DNA from: Parasponia andersonii
Lineage: Eukaryota; Streptophyta; Magnoliopsida; Rosales; Cannabaceae
DNA: 64,000 nt
Assembly (NCBI GenBank): GCA_002914805.1
Contig: JXTB01000036.1
Location: 966,512-1,030,511 of the forward strand
Direction: 5' to 3'
The notes beneath the pieces are model-generated. The model was not told where the DNA came from. It saw only the letters and a program-made list of their open reading frames with translations, and made no database searches. Positions 1 to 11,055 of the stretch are shown here, piece by piece; the first letter of the stretch is position 1, and the number at the start of each line of letters is the position of its first letter. Position numbers and translations under genes: made by a program.

Positions 1-1107
1 GTGAAATTCTTTGCAGCTTGAAACTATCTCAAGAACGCCATCTGAAATTGTTGCTAGGACGAGATCGAGCCGGATTTGATTCCTCGGAACTACTTCTTTG
101 CTGCTCCTGAGAGAGTTACAGCAAAACATCTGCAACGTGCATGATCATTGACACGATGGAGTTCCATCAAGTTACTGAAGTGATCCATATGGTCCTGTGG
201 ATCAGTTTTCCCATCAAAAGTGTTAATGGTGGGAATTCTGAATCTAGTAGGTAGGGCTGCAGCTTGAACTTCCTCGCTAAATGGCGATTGACGATACCCA
301 TCAGCGAGCTCATCGTCCCAACCAGCAAGTGCGTCTAACGTGATCTTTAAATTACGAACATCGACGTTCAGAGGGAGCATTATCTCTTACTGGCGGCAAA
401 GGCGGCCTTTGATCGTTATCCTGATGCATGGCGGGCTGGTCAGGTAGAGTCTTCTACAATCTGTGAGAGGAATCCAGCAAAATAGTGCGACGAGACCAGC
501 TTTGGTCGTTATGATGCGATACGGATCGATCATGGCTACGTCGTCGCTCCAAATACTGTCTTAGGTCTACAGGATCTTGTCTTGACTCTTTGCTGATTCT
601 TTCGAAGACACTTCTCGATAGTCTGTTTCGTTCGCTGCTCAAGCGATCTTGATTATCAGTGGATTTACGAGAAGGTTGTCCACGATCATGGTTAGTACTT
701 GAACTCTCTGTACCAGATTCTGGAGGCAAGTTTGCGACTTTGCCTTTTCTTTTGGAGATGCGATCTTCATGACGCTCTTGCTGGGTTCTTGGCTGGTCGT
801 GTCTTCTTGTCTCTAGGATCTGTATTCCTTTCTCAGGTAGTTAAACAGAACGTTCTTTGGGACATTCATGCTGTGGTGGAGTCACCATCTACCCTTCAGC
901 AAGTCTTCGTAGGGTGTCATTAATCTGGTTAGTGACTTGCTGAAGGTTCACCAGTGTCTCCTCCATGCGATCCTATCTCTGACAAAGGTTTTCTGTTGCG
1001 GTCATAGTAGGCTGATCCTGAGCAGGGTCTGTCTGTGCAGCAGCAGTGCTTTGGGGTTGGTTTTGGCTAGTTCCGGAGACTCTGGTAGTGTTTCTTGTGT
1101 TTGCCAT
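1..1107 (-). pseudogene. Broken gag of the gypsy element
   Basis: The likely start codon is at 1107-1105 (protein begins MANTRNTTRV). The part at 380-90 carries a typical plant gypsy Gag stretch: PTRFRIPTINTFDG, then DPQDHMDHF, then a cysteine- and alanine-rich ATLSGAAKK. The next codon, expected to be Trp in this family (GAAxxW), is TAG; further in-frame stops lie downstream at about 45 and 20, and one upstream near 980. The protein would coat the element's RNA in virus-like particles, but this copy is dead. Trp TGG to TAG changes fit deamination of methylated cytosine on the other strand. Confidence 0.8.
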
Positions 1108-1150
1108 TATTAAAAAAGTGAATTTTGACAAACTATTTTGGCCGGAATAG

Positions 1151-1169
1151 CCCTCTTTCTAGCGCCAAT
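1151..1169 (-). promoter_or_regulatory. Candidate primer binding site for reverse transcription
   Basis: Directly inside the LTR, the minus strand reads ATTGGCGCTAG. TTGGCGC(C/T) right after the LTR is the usual tRNA-primer site of many plant Ty3/gypsy elements. I infer the role from position and motif and did not match it to a specific tRNA. Confidence 0.55.
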
Positions 1170-1808
1170 TATTGATGGAGGTTTTGTCAACAATAAATTT
1201 AGAAAAAAATTATAAGATGTGGCTTGTGTGAATTGAGTTATTAATTAAAACAAGTAAAAGAGGCAAAGATTTTATAGTGGTTCAGCCCTGAAAAAGATGA
1301 GTTTACGTCCACTATTTTTCACTATCTTCTAGAGAATTACAAAAACTCAAAGTTACAATGTATTGTCTGGAAAGAAGAAAATACATAAGAATTCTTTAGC
1401 TTTTCTAGATTCGGAAAAAAAAAAAAGTAAGTCCTCCTCTTACTCAAACATTGAACTCTCTTTATATAGATGAAGGTAGCTCAATATTCCCAATTATGAG
1501 AATGGGTAACCATACAATCGGGTAATACAATTTGAGTAACAACATAATTGGGTAATCACTTAAATTGGATAACTGGTTGAACTTAAAAGAGAAACTTTTG
1601 TTTCCTTTTCCTTATAGCTTACCCATTTGACGAAGCAGAGACTAGTCTCCTTTTCTTTCAGGTCGCACATAATCTATTCGGAGGAGGTCGCACATAACTC
1701 CTGCGGTGGAGGTCGCACATAACCTATTTAGATGAGGCCGCTCAACTTATGCGGTGGAGGTCGCAAATAACCTATGCGACCTGGCATAGGATTTCAGACC
1801 GCACAACA
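1170..1808 (-). repeat. 5' LTR of the gypsy element (family copy 1)
   Basis: On the minus strand it starts TGTTGTGCGG and ends near CCATCAATA, followed at once by ATTGGCGC. The better kept copy at 25427-26119 ends CATCAACA, so the family LTR is bounded by TGTTG...CAACA. Inside, GGTCGCACATAA-like units start at 1661, 1686, 1711, 1736 and 1759, a tandem array with a 25 bp period. The boundary at 1170 is set by comparison with the solo LTR. Confidence 0.8.
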
Positions 1809-2012
1809 ACAGTCAAACAAAGTATTATACTCTGGTGCTTTTGATGTTCTCCTTAAGCACGTCGAAGTCTCTGTGCATTTATTCAAGGGATGGATGTAAT
1901 AATTAAAAACTTCAGTAAGCACTAAGATGCAATATTTTCCGTCATATACAAGACTATATACGTACACCGTACTAACAATTAAGTACTTAATTGATAAAAA
2001 ATGAGACCCTTG

Positions 2013-2282
2013 CATTAGGTATTTTTTGTCTTATCTAGTAATGGTCCATTATACCTAATTAATTGACAATTATTTTCAATTTTTTTAACAAAACTGTTAA
2101 ACGTAATTCATTGCCTAATATCTACCTCAGAGAAAACATTTTGATCGAAAACATTTATTAATACTGAGAGATAATTTTGTATTAGTCCTAAGTTTGAGAA
2201 TCAAAATTAAAGACTATATACATCATCAATAAGATTCTATAAGGCTTAGAAGATTATTAATACCCTGTTATATACTGTAACA
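2013..2282 (+). repeat. 5' LTR of the copia element
   Basis: It starts near ATTAGGTATTTTTTGTC and ends near GTTATATACTGTAACA. It aligns over its whole length with 4642-4912, with scattered substitutions. The visible divergence (roughly one change every 10-15 bases by eye) points to an old insertion. Confidence 0.85.
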
Positions 2283-2356
2283 TATATACAAGAAATACTT
2301 ACTAATGGTCTTTGGGTCTAATTTCTTTTCTTGTGGGTTATATACTCTTACTTTAG

Positions 2357-4350
2357 ATGGACATCTCCAAAGACAAATTCTATTGTCCATCTCACAACGC
2401 TAGAATTGTGGAATTAAAAAATGTAAAATTTCTTGAAAATGACTTAAATAGTGAAAGCGATCAATTCCTGAATATTATTTCTGAGAAAGATCATATTGAT
2501 ACTCAACCTTCCACCTCAAGTGATAGATTGGTTATTATTCATAATACCTCTAAGCTCAACTAGATGTTGAACAACCAATTATTGAAGTTCCACAAACTGT
2601 TGAAAACAATCCAGTAGATCAAGTTGGTCAAGAAAATTTTAAACAACCAGTTGAACAACATATTCTTTAGGAAAATATTGATACAACATTAAGAAGATCT
2701 ACTAGAATAAAGAAATCAACAATTTCTAGTAATTATGACGTGTATCTACAAGAATCGGAATATAACATTGGAGCCGGAAATGATCTTGAAACATTTTCAC
2801 AAGCTATGAATTGCAAAGAATCTGATTTATGATATAATGCCATGAAAGATGAAATGAATTCTATGGCATCTAATAGAGTCTAGGATCTTGTAAAGTTTCC
2901 TAATGGTGCAAAGGCTATTGGATGTAAATGAGTTTTTAAAATAAAGAAAGACTTATCAGGCAACATTGAGAGATATAAAGTAAAATCTGTTGCTAAAGGA
3001 TTCACTCAAAAGGAAGAAATCGACTACAAGGAGACCTTTTCTCCTATATCTAAGAAAGATTCTTTTCGCATCATTATGGCATTAGTTGCACATTTTGACT
3101 TAGAGTTTCAAAACATAGAAGTAAAAATGGCTTTCTCAATGGAGAACTAGAGGAAGAAGTTTATATAAAACAACCAGAAGGATTTCCCTTTAGTAATGGT
3201 GGACATTTGGTATGTAAGCTCAAGAAATCTACATATAGGTTGAAACAAGTATCCCAATAATGATATTTAAAATTCCATGATGTTATCTCTTCATTTGGCT
3301 TTGTAGAGAATGTCATAGATTAATGTATATACCAAAAGATAAGTGGAACTAAGATTTATTTCCTTATTCTATACGTGGATGACATTTTATTTGCAACCAA
3401 TGATAAAGGTATACTATATGAAGTGAAACAATTTCTCTCTAAAAACTTTGACATAAAGGATATGAGTTAACTTCTTATGTCATTCGGATTAAGATACATA
3501 GAGACAGATTTTGATATACTTTGGAACTGTCTCAAAAGACCTATATCGATAAAGTTTTAGTGAGATTTCAGATGAAAGATTGTTCATCTAGTATATCCCC
3601 TATTATGAAGGTTGACAAGTTCAATTTGAACCAATGCCCGAAAAATGATCTTGAAAAGGAACAAATATAAAATATTTCATATGCTTCTACAGTTAGAAGC
3701 CCTATGTATGCTCAGGTCTGTACAAGACCTGGCATTACATATTTTGTTGGGATATTAGGAAGACATCAGAGTAATCCAAGTATTGACCACTAGAAAGCTG
3801 CAAAAAAATGATGAGATACCTTGAAAGAACAAAGGATTACAGGCTTATGTATAGACGGACTGATAATCTGGAGGTGATTGACTACTTCGGTTCAAATTTT
3901 GTCAGCTGTGTTGATTCTTAGAAATCAACTTCTGGATATGTTTTTATGTTTACCAGTAGAGTTGTATCTTGGAGAAGTGCAAAGCAGACTTTGAATATTA
4001 CTTCCACTATAGAAGTTGAGTTCATATCTTATTTTGAGGCTACATCACAAGGTGTATGGATGAAGAGTTTCATTTCTGGGCTTAAAATTGTGGATTCAAT
4101 TTCTAGGCCATTAAGGATAAACTGTGACAATTCAGCAACAGTATTTATGGCTAGAAACAACAAAAATGGTAGTTGAAGTAACCACATCGACATCAAGTAT
4201 TTAGCTATAAGGAAACATGTTAAAGATAAAACAGTAATTATTGAGCATATTAGTACTGAATTGATGATTGTTGATCCTTTGACTAAAGACATGCTACCAT
4301 TGAAATTTAAGGATCATGTAGAACGAATGAGACTTAGTTCCTTTACATAA
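2357..4350 (+). pseudogene. Remnant copia pol: integrase end, reverse transcriptase, RNase H
   Basis: In order I see an integrase C-terminal stretch (KNVKFLEND at about 2420-2450), the linker before reverse transcriptase (RRSTRIKKS near 2690), the reverse transcriptase fingers (ERYKVKSVAKGF near 2970), the polymerase active site YVDDILF near 3373-3393, and an RNase H part (VVSWRSAKQT near 3961; INCDNSA near 4120). The final reading frame ends at 4350. Stops occur in several places, for example near 2668, 2880, 3258, 3469 and 3918, and there are frameshifts. It is not functional. Confidence 0.88.
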
Positions 4351-4641
4351 TTTTCATTGTAAGAACGAATGTAATTTGAAACTCTATTATGTGATATTTT
4401 CTCATATTTAATTTTTTTTGTATACACATTAATTGAACTTGAGAAATATTATTATTAATTGGACCAAAAATAAACATAGGGTTTATTCGTTAAGATAATA
4501 TAGGCTAGTATTATAGAGATATTATACTCTGTAATACATAGAAGATAATACTTAATTTTAGAGGACCTATTGCCATGATTCAAATATTTTGTTTCTTAAA
4601 AAAGATAATTAATGGAGTGATATATGGACCAAGTGAGAGAA

Positions 4642-4912
4642 TATTAGGTATTTTTTGTCCTATCTAGTAATAATCCATTATATCTAATTAATTGACTATT
4701 ATTTTCATTTTTTTTAACAAAACTATTGAACGCAAGTCACTGCCCAATATCCACCTCAGAGAAAACGTTTTGATGGAAAACGTCTATTAATACTGAGAGA
4801 TGATTTTGTATTAGTCCTCTAAGTCTGAGAATCAAAACTGAAGATTATATACACCATCAGTAAGATTCTATAAAGCTTAGAAGAGTATTAATACCTTGTT
4901 ATATACAGTAAC
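4642..4912 (+). repeat. 3' LTR of the copia element
   Basis: This is the partner of 2013-2282. It is preceded by a purine-rich AAGTGAGAGAA that fits the polypurine tract. The last shared bases are TATATACAGTAAC. Confidence 0.85.
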
Positions 4913-6408
4913 TATAGTAAGAAAAATAGAACAATAGCCAGAAGTACATTCATGCGATCCTTAAGCTTATTTCCGCATTTTGATCTTTTATGTTTATCTT
5001 ATAGCGTGGACAAATTATATTAAGTTTATCACCTTAATCATTACTTTGAGCCAAATATAAAAAACAAAAGATATTAATATTTTTTGCAGTTAATTAAAAA
5101 AATACTAGCCTGAGTTTATTATGAATTAATAAAAATCAATGTTCGTACGGTCACATTATCCTATACCAGCTTAAATTTTTTTTATCATAGATAAGCTACA
5201 CATTGTTAAGTTTTACACATGAAAGAATACTGTACTATTCATAAGTAAAAGCCAATATTGTTTGCCAAGCTCCTAGTATCATTATTATTAGTTTTGAATT
5301 AAGAGAAAAAATATTCAACTTTAAGACCCTTCAAATTAAAAGAAAGATGTGATTACTATTAGTTTACGTCTGCGATCACGATCTCTTCTATATCGAAAAA
5401 AAGACCGATACTAATTGGAATTGGTATATGGTCCCTATTACATGATGAATAGTCATGATGTCCCTAATTTTAAATTGTTTGTGTGGAAAGATATGGGAAT
5501 AAGATCTCAAATTATGCCTCGTGTAATTTTGAAGTTGAAGTGGATATATACATACGTATATGTATAGTGTGTGTGTGTGTGTATGTGTGTACATTTATGA
5601 CGTGGCAGTGAATATTGGCTAAATTGGGGAAGCCCTGGGTTCGTGGGCGTGGGGGGGTGAAAGGTCAAAGTCAGTTGGACCCAAAGATGGGCATAAAAAG
5701 GAACACATTGAGACTTATAGTCGAGGCTTGGATGGGAAAAAGGGCTACATATCCATGAGGCCTCTGTAGTCGGTACCACTACTGCGCGTATATATCAACG
5801 ATCGATCTAGATCCATCTGTAAAAGTCGATTTAGGACCACCGCAATTTATCCGTCATTGATCTTCTCGGATATATATGTATCAAATGGCTAATCCTTATC
5901 ACTTGGTTCTAGCTTGGGCTACAAAGATATATAGAACAATATTTTTCGTGATTAATTAGCATTTTAATGATGTACTAGCTAGCTAGGTGTCACACCCCCT
6001 ATATATATTTGTCTCATGATGATATGTGATTAAAGCAAACCTAATACTGTTTGTATATATCCTATATATCTTTTCCTGCTATAAATAACAGAAAGAAATA
6101 TAGGGTTATATATAAATATAATTATCATACATATCCCAGCTCTAAGAATTAGTCATTATGTTTAATACATCCGTATGTACGATGAAACACGCATGTATAC
6201 AAATGGCATTTTAATAAATTAACATTGGTTTTGCATGTAATTTGTAGAAGTATAAATGGTCGAAAGCACGTTGCCACTAATTAAATTCTTTTGCACCTTT
6301 TTTTTGTACGCTAGATGTAGCAATGTGCGGTAAATGTACTTGAAATAAAGATAAAATAAATGAAAGAAAGAAAAATCATGCGAGCTGTAGTTTTCTTTGG
6401 GTCTAAAG
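4913..6408. other. Intergenic, AT-rich, no gene seen
   Basis: This stretch has no convincing coding frame. It contains a short (TG)n run at about 5567-5590 and a GC-richer patch at about 5620-5800. Short open frames here have no domain I recognise. Confidence 0.6.
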
Positions 6409-6420
6409 CTGGTCCGCATT
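6409..6420 (+). repeat. Left target-site duplication of the poly-A retroelement
   Basis: CTGGTCCGCATT matches CTGGTCCACATT at 7718-7729 at 11 of 12 positions. Confidence 0.75.
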
Positions 6421-7717
6421 GAAAATACAAAAGCAAATAAAAAGAAGCCTTATCAGGCTCTTTCCTCCCCTGAAGCCATCCTTCCTCTGCCAGTAGCTCT
6501 CCTTCGCTGAAAGGTGCCTCTTCCTAGCAAGAAAGGGGGTTTTCTCTTTCTTCGGTATAGTTTTTTTACAATTTTCTTTCATGTTTCTTATTTTAGTATT
6601 AAATAATCCTCTTATATAGGGAGGTAGTCTTCGATCTGTATCTAGGGTAGTCTCAAGTCCCCTAAATTTAGATTTGTGGTATTTATAATGTTTGTTAATG
6701 TTGCTGTTATTTTAGTCAACTTAGATCTTAATCTATGGTGGTTTCATTTCAGATCTGTTCAGATTTAGATAGGAGTATAAATCGAGCTGCCCAAGCCCAA
6801 CCCAAACTTAAACTTTTCAGTTTGGGCAGGTTCGGGCTCAACTTTTTGGGCTTTGAGAAAGTTTTGGGGCAAGTCAGGCCGGGTATAGATTAGTAAAAGT
6901 CATGCCCAAAGCCCAACCCTAAAAGCTTCGGGCTCTAATATAGAACATGGCTTCGAGCTTTATATTCGGCTCGAGTTTAACCTTTGTATTTTTGGACACT
7001 AAATTAATATATATATATATATATATATAGATAAATATACACATATTGAAATAAGGAAATAGTGAAAGATTTTTTTTAGTACAAGTACAAAATAATACCT
7101 AATACTTTATTTTTTTTTTAAAATGGGCTTTTTTAAAAAATTTATTATATTTTTTAAGTTTGGGGCTATTTAAATCGGGCTTTAGGCTCGGATTTCAAGT
7201 TCCGATTTTGGGTTTCGGGTCGACTTTCAGGCTAGGTTCATATGAAAAATACTAGGTCCAAGCCCAATCCTAAAAATAATTGGATTTAATCTGAGTTCAG
7301 ACCATATCGAGTTCGGGTCAAGTTCGAATCAGGCTTTTTTCATGCTAACCTATTGGGTTTAAGGCTTTTGGGCTCTTTTTATACCCCTAGAGTTAGAACA
7401 TGTGTAAGGTAGTATTTGCCCTCTAATAGTTTTCTGATAAGAAATAAGAGACACCAACAACGAATGCTAAATAGAGAGTCACAACAAGTCAACCACCAAG
7501 GCATAAAACTCTATCTAAGCACATATCAATGGTGATCTGCATAAATCCTCTCCTCACGTTTCGATTTCGCCAAGATTCTAGTGTGCATTTTTACTCCAAG
7601 AACTTTTATCAATTTTTTATGATTATTTGCTTTGTAATAAAAAAATCTTTTTATAGATATTGTACTGTCCTCTTATTATTAATGAAAGTTTTTCCCTTTA
7701 AAAAAAAAAAAAAAAAA
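6421..7717 (+). mobile_element. Poly-A retroelement (LINE-like or processed copy) with target duplications
   Basis: The element ends in a run of 18 As (7700-7717) after ATTAATGAAAGTTTTTCCCTTT. The bases after the poly-A, CTGGTCCACATT (7718-7729), repeat those before the element, CTGGTCCGCATT (6409-6420), with 11 of 12 identical. A poly-A tail plus a 12 bp direct repeat is the mark of target-primed retrotransposition. Without the later 620 bp insertion (6770-7389) about 680 bp remain. No reverse transcriptase frame is visible, so it is a truncated LINE, an internally deleted copy, or a retrocopy of an unknown transcript. Confidence 0.75.
6770..7389. mobile_element. Non-autonomous hAT-like DNA transposon nested in the retroelement
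   Basis: The left end reads TAGGAGTATAAATCGAGC. The reverse complement of the right end reads TAGGGGTATAAAAAGAGC. These are imperfect terminal inverted repeats of the TAGGGGTGTAAA type common in plant hAT elements. The flanking 8-mers are GATTTAGA (6762-6769) and GAGTTAGA (7390-7397), 7 of 8 identical, matching the 8 bp target duplication of hAT transposases. The inside is rich in GCCCAA/TTGGGC-type short repeats plus a (TA)n run at 7007-7029. It has no transposase, so it depended on one in trans. Confidence 0.8.
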
Positions 7718-7729
7718 CTGGTCCACATT
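7718..7729 (+). repeat. Right target-site duplication of the poly-A retroelement
   Basis: CTGGTCCACATT directly follows the poly-A tail and is the partner of 6409-6420. Confidence 0.75.
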
Positions 7730-8327
7730 AATGATTCATATAGGCACGTGTCAAGTAAGTTTTAGCTCCGAAATTTCCAAAAAGTTTTTCGTTCTAATAA
7801 TGGATTTGACAACTCATACCCTGCCGCTAAAATACCCCTCATAATAACAGTAAAAATGCAGGACCATGTAGCCCATGTGATGCCATGTGGGCAACAATGC
7901 CATTTGTGAGCATTGGATATGAATTTCATGACCATATCATAAAACTGGAAAAGCTCGAGTGGTCCTTTGACAGGCAATGTTACATAATTATGTCTATGGC
8001 TCATTAAATTTGATTTTGACCATTGATAAGGGGTGATTAAATTTTGGTTGGTTTAGGCTCCAAGATATAGTCTAGGATTGATTAGATTTGAGTGGTTTGG
8101 GGTAATCGTAGGATATCTCAATCATGGAGTTATTATGATTGCTAATGATCAATCATATATCAGTATACAATTAATTGTTAATTAATGTAGCTAGATTTTC
8201 AAAGCATGCAACCATGCAAACACTATGAAAAATGGTGTACCCAATCCTTCTTGAAGTATTAAGTTTATAATTTCATATTTGCTTGGCCATCCAATTATTA
8301 AAAATTTAGTATTATAGTGTTTAAGAG

Positions 8328-8359
<32 letters not shown>

Positions 8360-10022
8360 CATTACTGGTTAGAGAACAAAGATATACTACATAACTTATC
8401 ATATGCAAATAAAACATATCATTAGTAATTAGTTATATCATGGTACTTTACTGTATTTTGGTGTAAGAAACCGAAAAAAAAATTACTAAACTTGTTATAT
8501 ACGGCCGGAATTTGAAGTTAAATACGACGGCTACGAATCATTCTTTGTAAGTGTAAAATTCGAAATAAAAAAATAAGTAGCCCAACTATAGTACGGAATG
8601 GATTTTTGGCATGGATAGGACATCATTGGACCTAATATTCTCTTGTTTGTCTCCCTCTATAATAATATTTCTGAAATTAATGCACACGTAGATATGTTAA
8701 TCAATGTTTTCATTTTAAATTATACATGTTTCTCTTTTTTGACAAAAAGGAGAGAAGTTTGTGCCTAGACTAGAGCTTTTTTTTTTTTTTTTTTACTTTG
8801 ATTGATCAATTTTTGGTCTTTGATCAATAGTATTTAAAGAAGAACTTCAACATGCATGCACTCGACATAATTATTAATGTGATATACTTCTGCATTTATT
8901 CTATGGCTCCACCACTTTCTTTGCTTGCTTGCTAACTAATTTTATTATTTCATATTAGTGTGCTCAATTATACGTTAGACCTTTGATTATGGTTATAGAT
9001 AACCTTAAAACTCACGAATGTATTAGAGATGAACGTGGTTACCAAATATTAAGCTAACCATGTGACTACCATCATATATAACTCCTCCAACACAAAAATG
9101 AATCAAATAATCAAATTTCTATTTTCCAATTCAATGATCTTCAAGCATATATATATATATTACCATAACTCCATATATATACCGATCGATCGGGAATCTA
9201 AGTGATTTAATATTTAGGAAAAGAAGTCGTTTTTGTATATAAGAGGTCATTTAGAGTTTACTTTTCTCTTATTCCTTTTTTCCCCCAGTGTCTACCTAAC
9301 TAACTTTCTTATGTCTATATATAAGTACCGACTATGTATAGAATCAGGGTTCCAACATTGATTTCTTGCTTTATCTTTTCAAATTCCTTTTACCAATTAA
9401 TTATATAATCCCTAAATTCCTATAAGAATANTTTACTTATGAGTGATCCTAATTATGCTTTAAACATATGCAAAAATTGAAGAAAAGAGAATACAAATTA
9501 ATTTCACTACTCTTATATGCACTACTTCTAATTTTAAGGACCATTAATAGGGAAGAATAGTTGAGCATCTAGGCTAGCTAGTTATTGATATTTAGATATT
9601 CTGATAGAAACCCACATACAAATACCATTTCTTTTTTTTTTTTTCATTTAGGAAATGAAAACCACGTAACAAGCCAATGACAAGGATTTGACAAGCGTAC
9701 ACGTGACCAAAAAATAAAGACTTAGCTCTAAGTCTAAGATTTCAATATATGTTTATACTATCTCCAAAGCGATGATAAGTACCCAAGACAAGAGAAAACC
9801 TAAGTGCCTCTTTCAGTTACCAAATCACCAGCAATATTTCAAAAGAGAATACCTCAGACGAAATATTTCCCCATCATCTCACACTCCCTTCACGTGGACA
9901 TCTCGTGATGGTAAGTGGGGTACCCTATAAACAGTGCAAAACTTCTTTTAACTCATTGACTTTTATTTTTTATTTTTTTGAATATATTTTCTTATTTATT
10001 TTTCTAAGTGTGTGTGTGTGTA

Positions 10023-10068
<46 letters not shown>

Positions 10069-10422
10069 TATTGAATCCTTTTCTAAGTAAGAAACAGGGT
10101 CCCATATATAAAAGATTCGCCCATTAGAAAAGTATATCAAAGCGCAGCAAAGAACATTTAGATTCCTCCAAACCCAAAAACTCACACCCACACCCACGGA
10201 TGGAACTTGTGCCCTAAATCTCACCCTACGAGCATCCATGTGCCCCCATATTTAAAACCCTTGGGTCCCACAGTATCTAGATTCTATACCAAAGCCAAAC
10301 ATATTATTATTTCTATTATTACCATAACCCTATAGCCGCCTCTTTTTTAATTCTTACTCACTCTATCCCCATTCCCCCAAAGAGTATTTCCCACTTGTTT
10401 TTTTTCTGTTCCCCTTGACATC
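7730..10422. other. Intergenic, upstream region of the FPF1 gene
   Basis: AT-rich with no supported gene. Notable items are a (TA)n run at 8330-8357, a poly-T at about 8780-8795, a single undetermined base at 9431, and a (TG)/(TA)n microsatellite at about 10008-10065. A CACGTG-containing patch lies near 9700. Short open frames over the TA runs are repeat artefacts. Confidence 0.6.
10026..10065. repeat. (TA)n microsatellite about 650 bp upstream of the FPF1 start
   Basis: About 20 uninterrupted TA units follow a short (TG)n stretch. Such tracts are length-variable. It lies about 360 bp upstream of the TATA box of the next gene. Confidence 0.9.
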
Positions 10423-10430
10423 TATAAATA
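10423..10430 (+). promoter_or_regulatory. TATA box of the FPF1-family gene
   Basis: TATAAATA lies 287 bp upstream of the start codon, within a C/T-rich stretch (CCCCTCCCTTCCCTTCTC follows), as in many plant core promoters. Transcription would start around 10455-10465, giving a leader of about 255 bases. Confidence 0.7.
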
Positions 10431-10716
10431 GCCCCCTCCCTTCCCTTCTCTTTCCAACACCAAAAAACAAAGTTTTCTTAAAATCCCATATTGTCTTTCT
10501 TCTCTTTTCTTTGGTACTAAGAACCAATATTTCTAAAACCCCACAAAAGCTAAAACCCTAGCTAGTATATGACTAAAGTTTTACTACTACTACTACAACA
10601 ACTAAGCTAGCTGCTAGCATTATTTACAAGATCAATTGATCGATCAGAGCAGCAAAGAAAGAAATTAGCTAGTTATCTTATACTTGATTAGTTTATATAC
10701 TGAAAAACAACATATC

Positions 10717-11055
10717 ATGTCTGGGGTTTGGGTTTTCAAGAACGGTGTAATCCGGCTAGTGGAGAACCCTCAAGCGGAGTCGTCGTCGGACGGGGGGAAC
10801 GGGCCCCGTAAGAATAAGGTTCTGGTACACTTGCCAAGTGGACAGGTGGTGTCATCGTATTCTTCGCTGGAGCAAATATTGACTGCTTTAGGGTGGGAAA
10901 GGTACTACGAGGGTGGCCCTGACTTGTTCCAGTTCCACAAGAGGTCCTCCATTGACTTGATATCACTTCCCAGAGACTTCTCCAGGTTCAACTCCGTTCA
11001 CATGTACGACATCGTTATCAAAAACCCAAATATCTTCCATGTCCGAGATATGTGA
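10717..11055 (+). CDS. FPF1: FPF1-family protein (flowering promoting factor 1-like), 112 aa
   Basis: A single-exon gene for a small soluble protein of 112 residues, the usual size for this family (about 110). It opens with the family hallmark [18 protein letters not shown], has a variable Ser/Asp/Gly-rich loop at residues 19-30, then the conserved body with [28 protein letters not shown] and the C-terminal end NIFHVRDM. In Arabidopsis and mustard, FPF1 and its paralogues promote flowering and cell elongation and are linked to gibberellin responses in the shoot apex and roots. The biochemical activity is unknown. The start at 10717 was chosen over the in-frame ATG at 10684 because the family begins at MSGVW. 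Which paralogue (FPF1 or FLP1/FLP2) cannot be told from this alone. Confidence 0.95.
   Translation: MSGVWVFKNGVIRLVENPQAESSSDGGNGPRKNKVLVHLPSGQVVSSYSSLEQILTALGWERYYEGGPDLFQFHKRSSIDLISLPRDFSRFNSVHMYDIVIKNPNIFHVRDM

Larger units (their letters stand above)
1..1808 (-). mobile_element. Ty3/gypsy LTR retrotransposon, 5' part, runs off the left edge
   Basis: Read on the minus strand the order is LTR (1808 to 1170), a primer-binding-site-like stretch, then a gag-like reading frame that continues past base 1. This is the normal 5' layout of a Ty3/gypsy element. The same LTR occurs twice more in the window (25427-26119 and from 63639). The gag frame has several stop codons, so this copy cannot make a full Gag. 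The protease, reverse transcriptase and integrase would lie to the left, outside the window. Target-site duplications cannot be checked because only one end is visible. Confidence 0.85.
2013..4912 (+). mobile_element. Decayed Ty1/copia retrotransposon with both LTRs, internally deleted
   Basis: Two direct repeats of about 270 bp (2013-2282 and 4642-4912) flank an internal region that encodes copia-type integrase end, reverse transcriptase and RNase H remnants in the + direction. The sequence before the 3' LTR (CCAAGTGAGAGAATATTAGG) resembles the usual copia polypurine tract and LTR start (CAAGTGGGAGATTGTTAGG). The internal region is only about 2.36 kb, against 4 kb or more for a full element, and lacks gag, protease and most of integrase. 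Many stops and frameshifts show it is old. The flanks do not give a clear target-site duplication. Confidence 0.9.
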
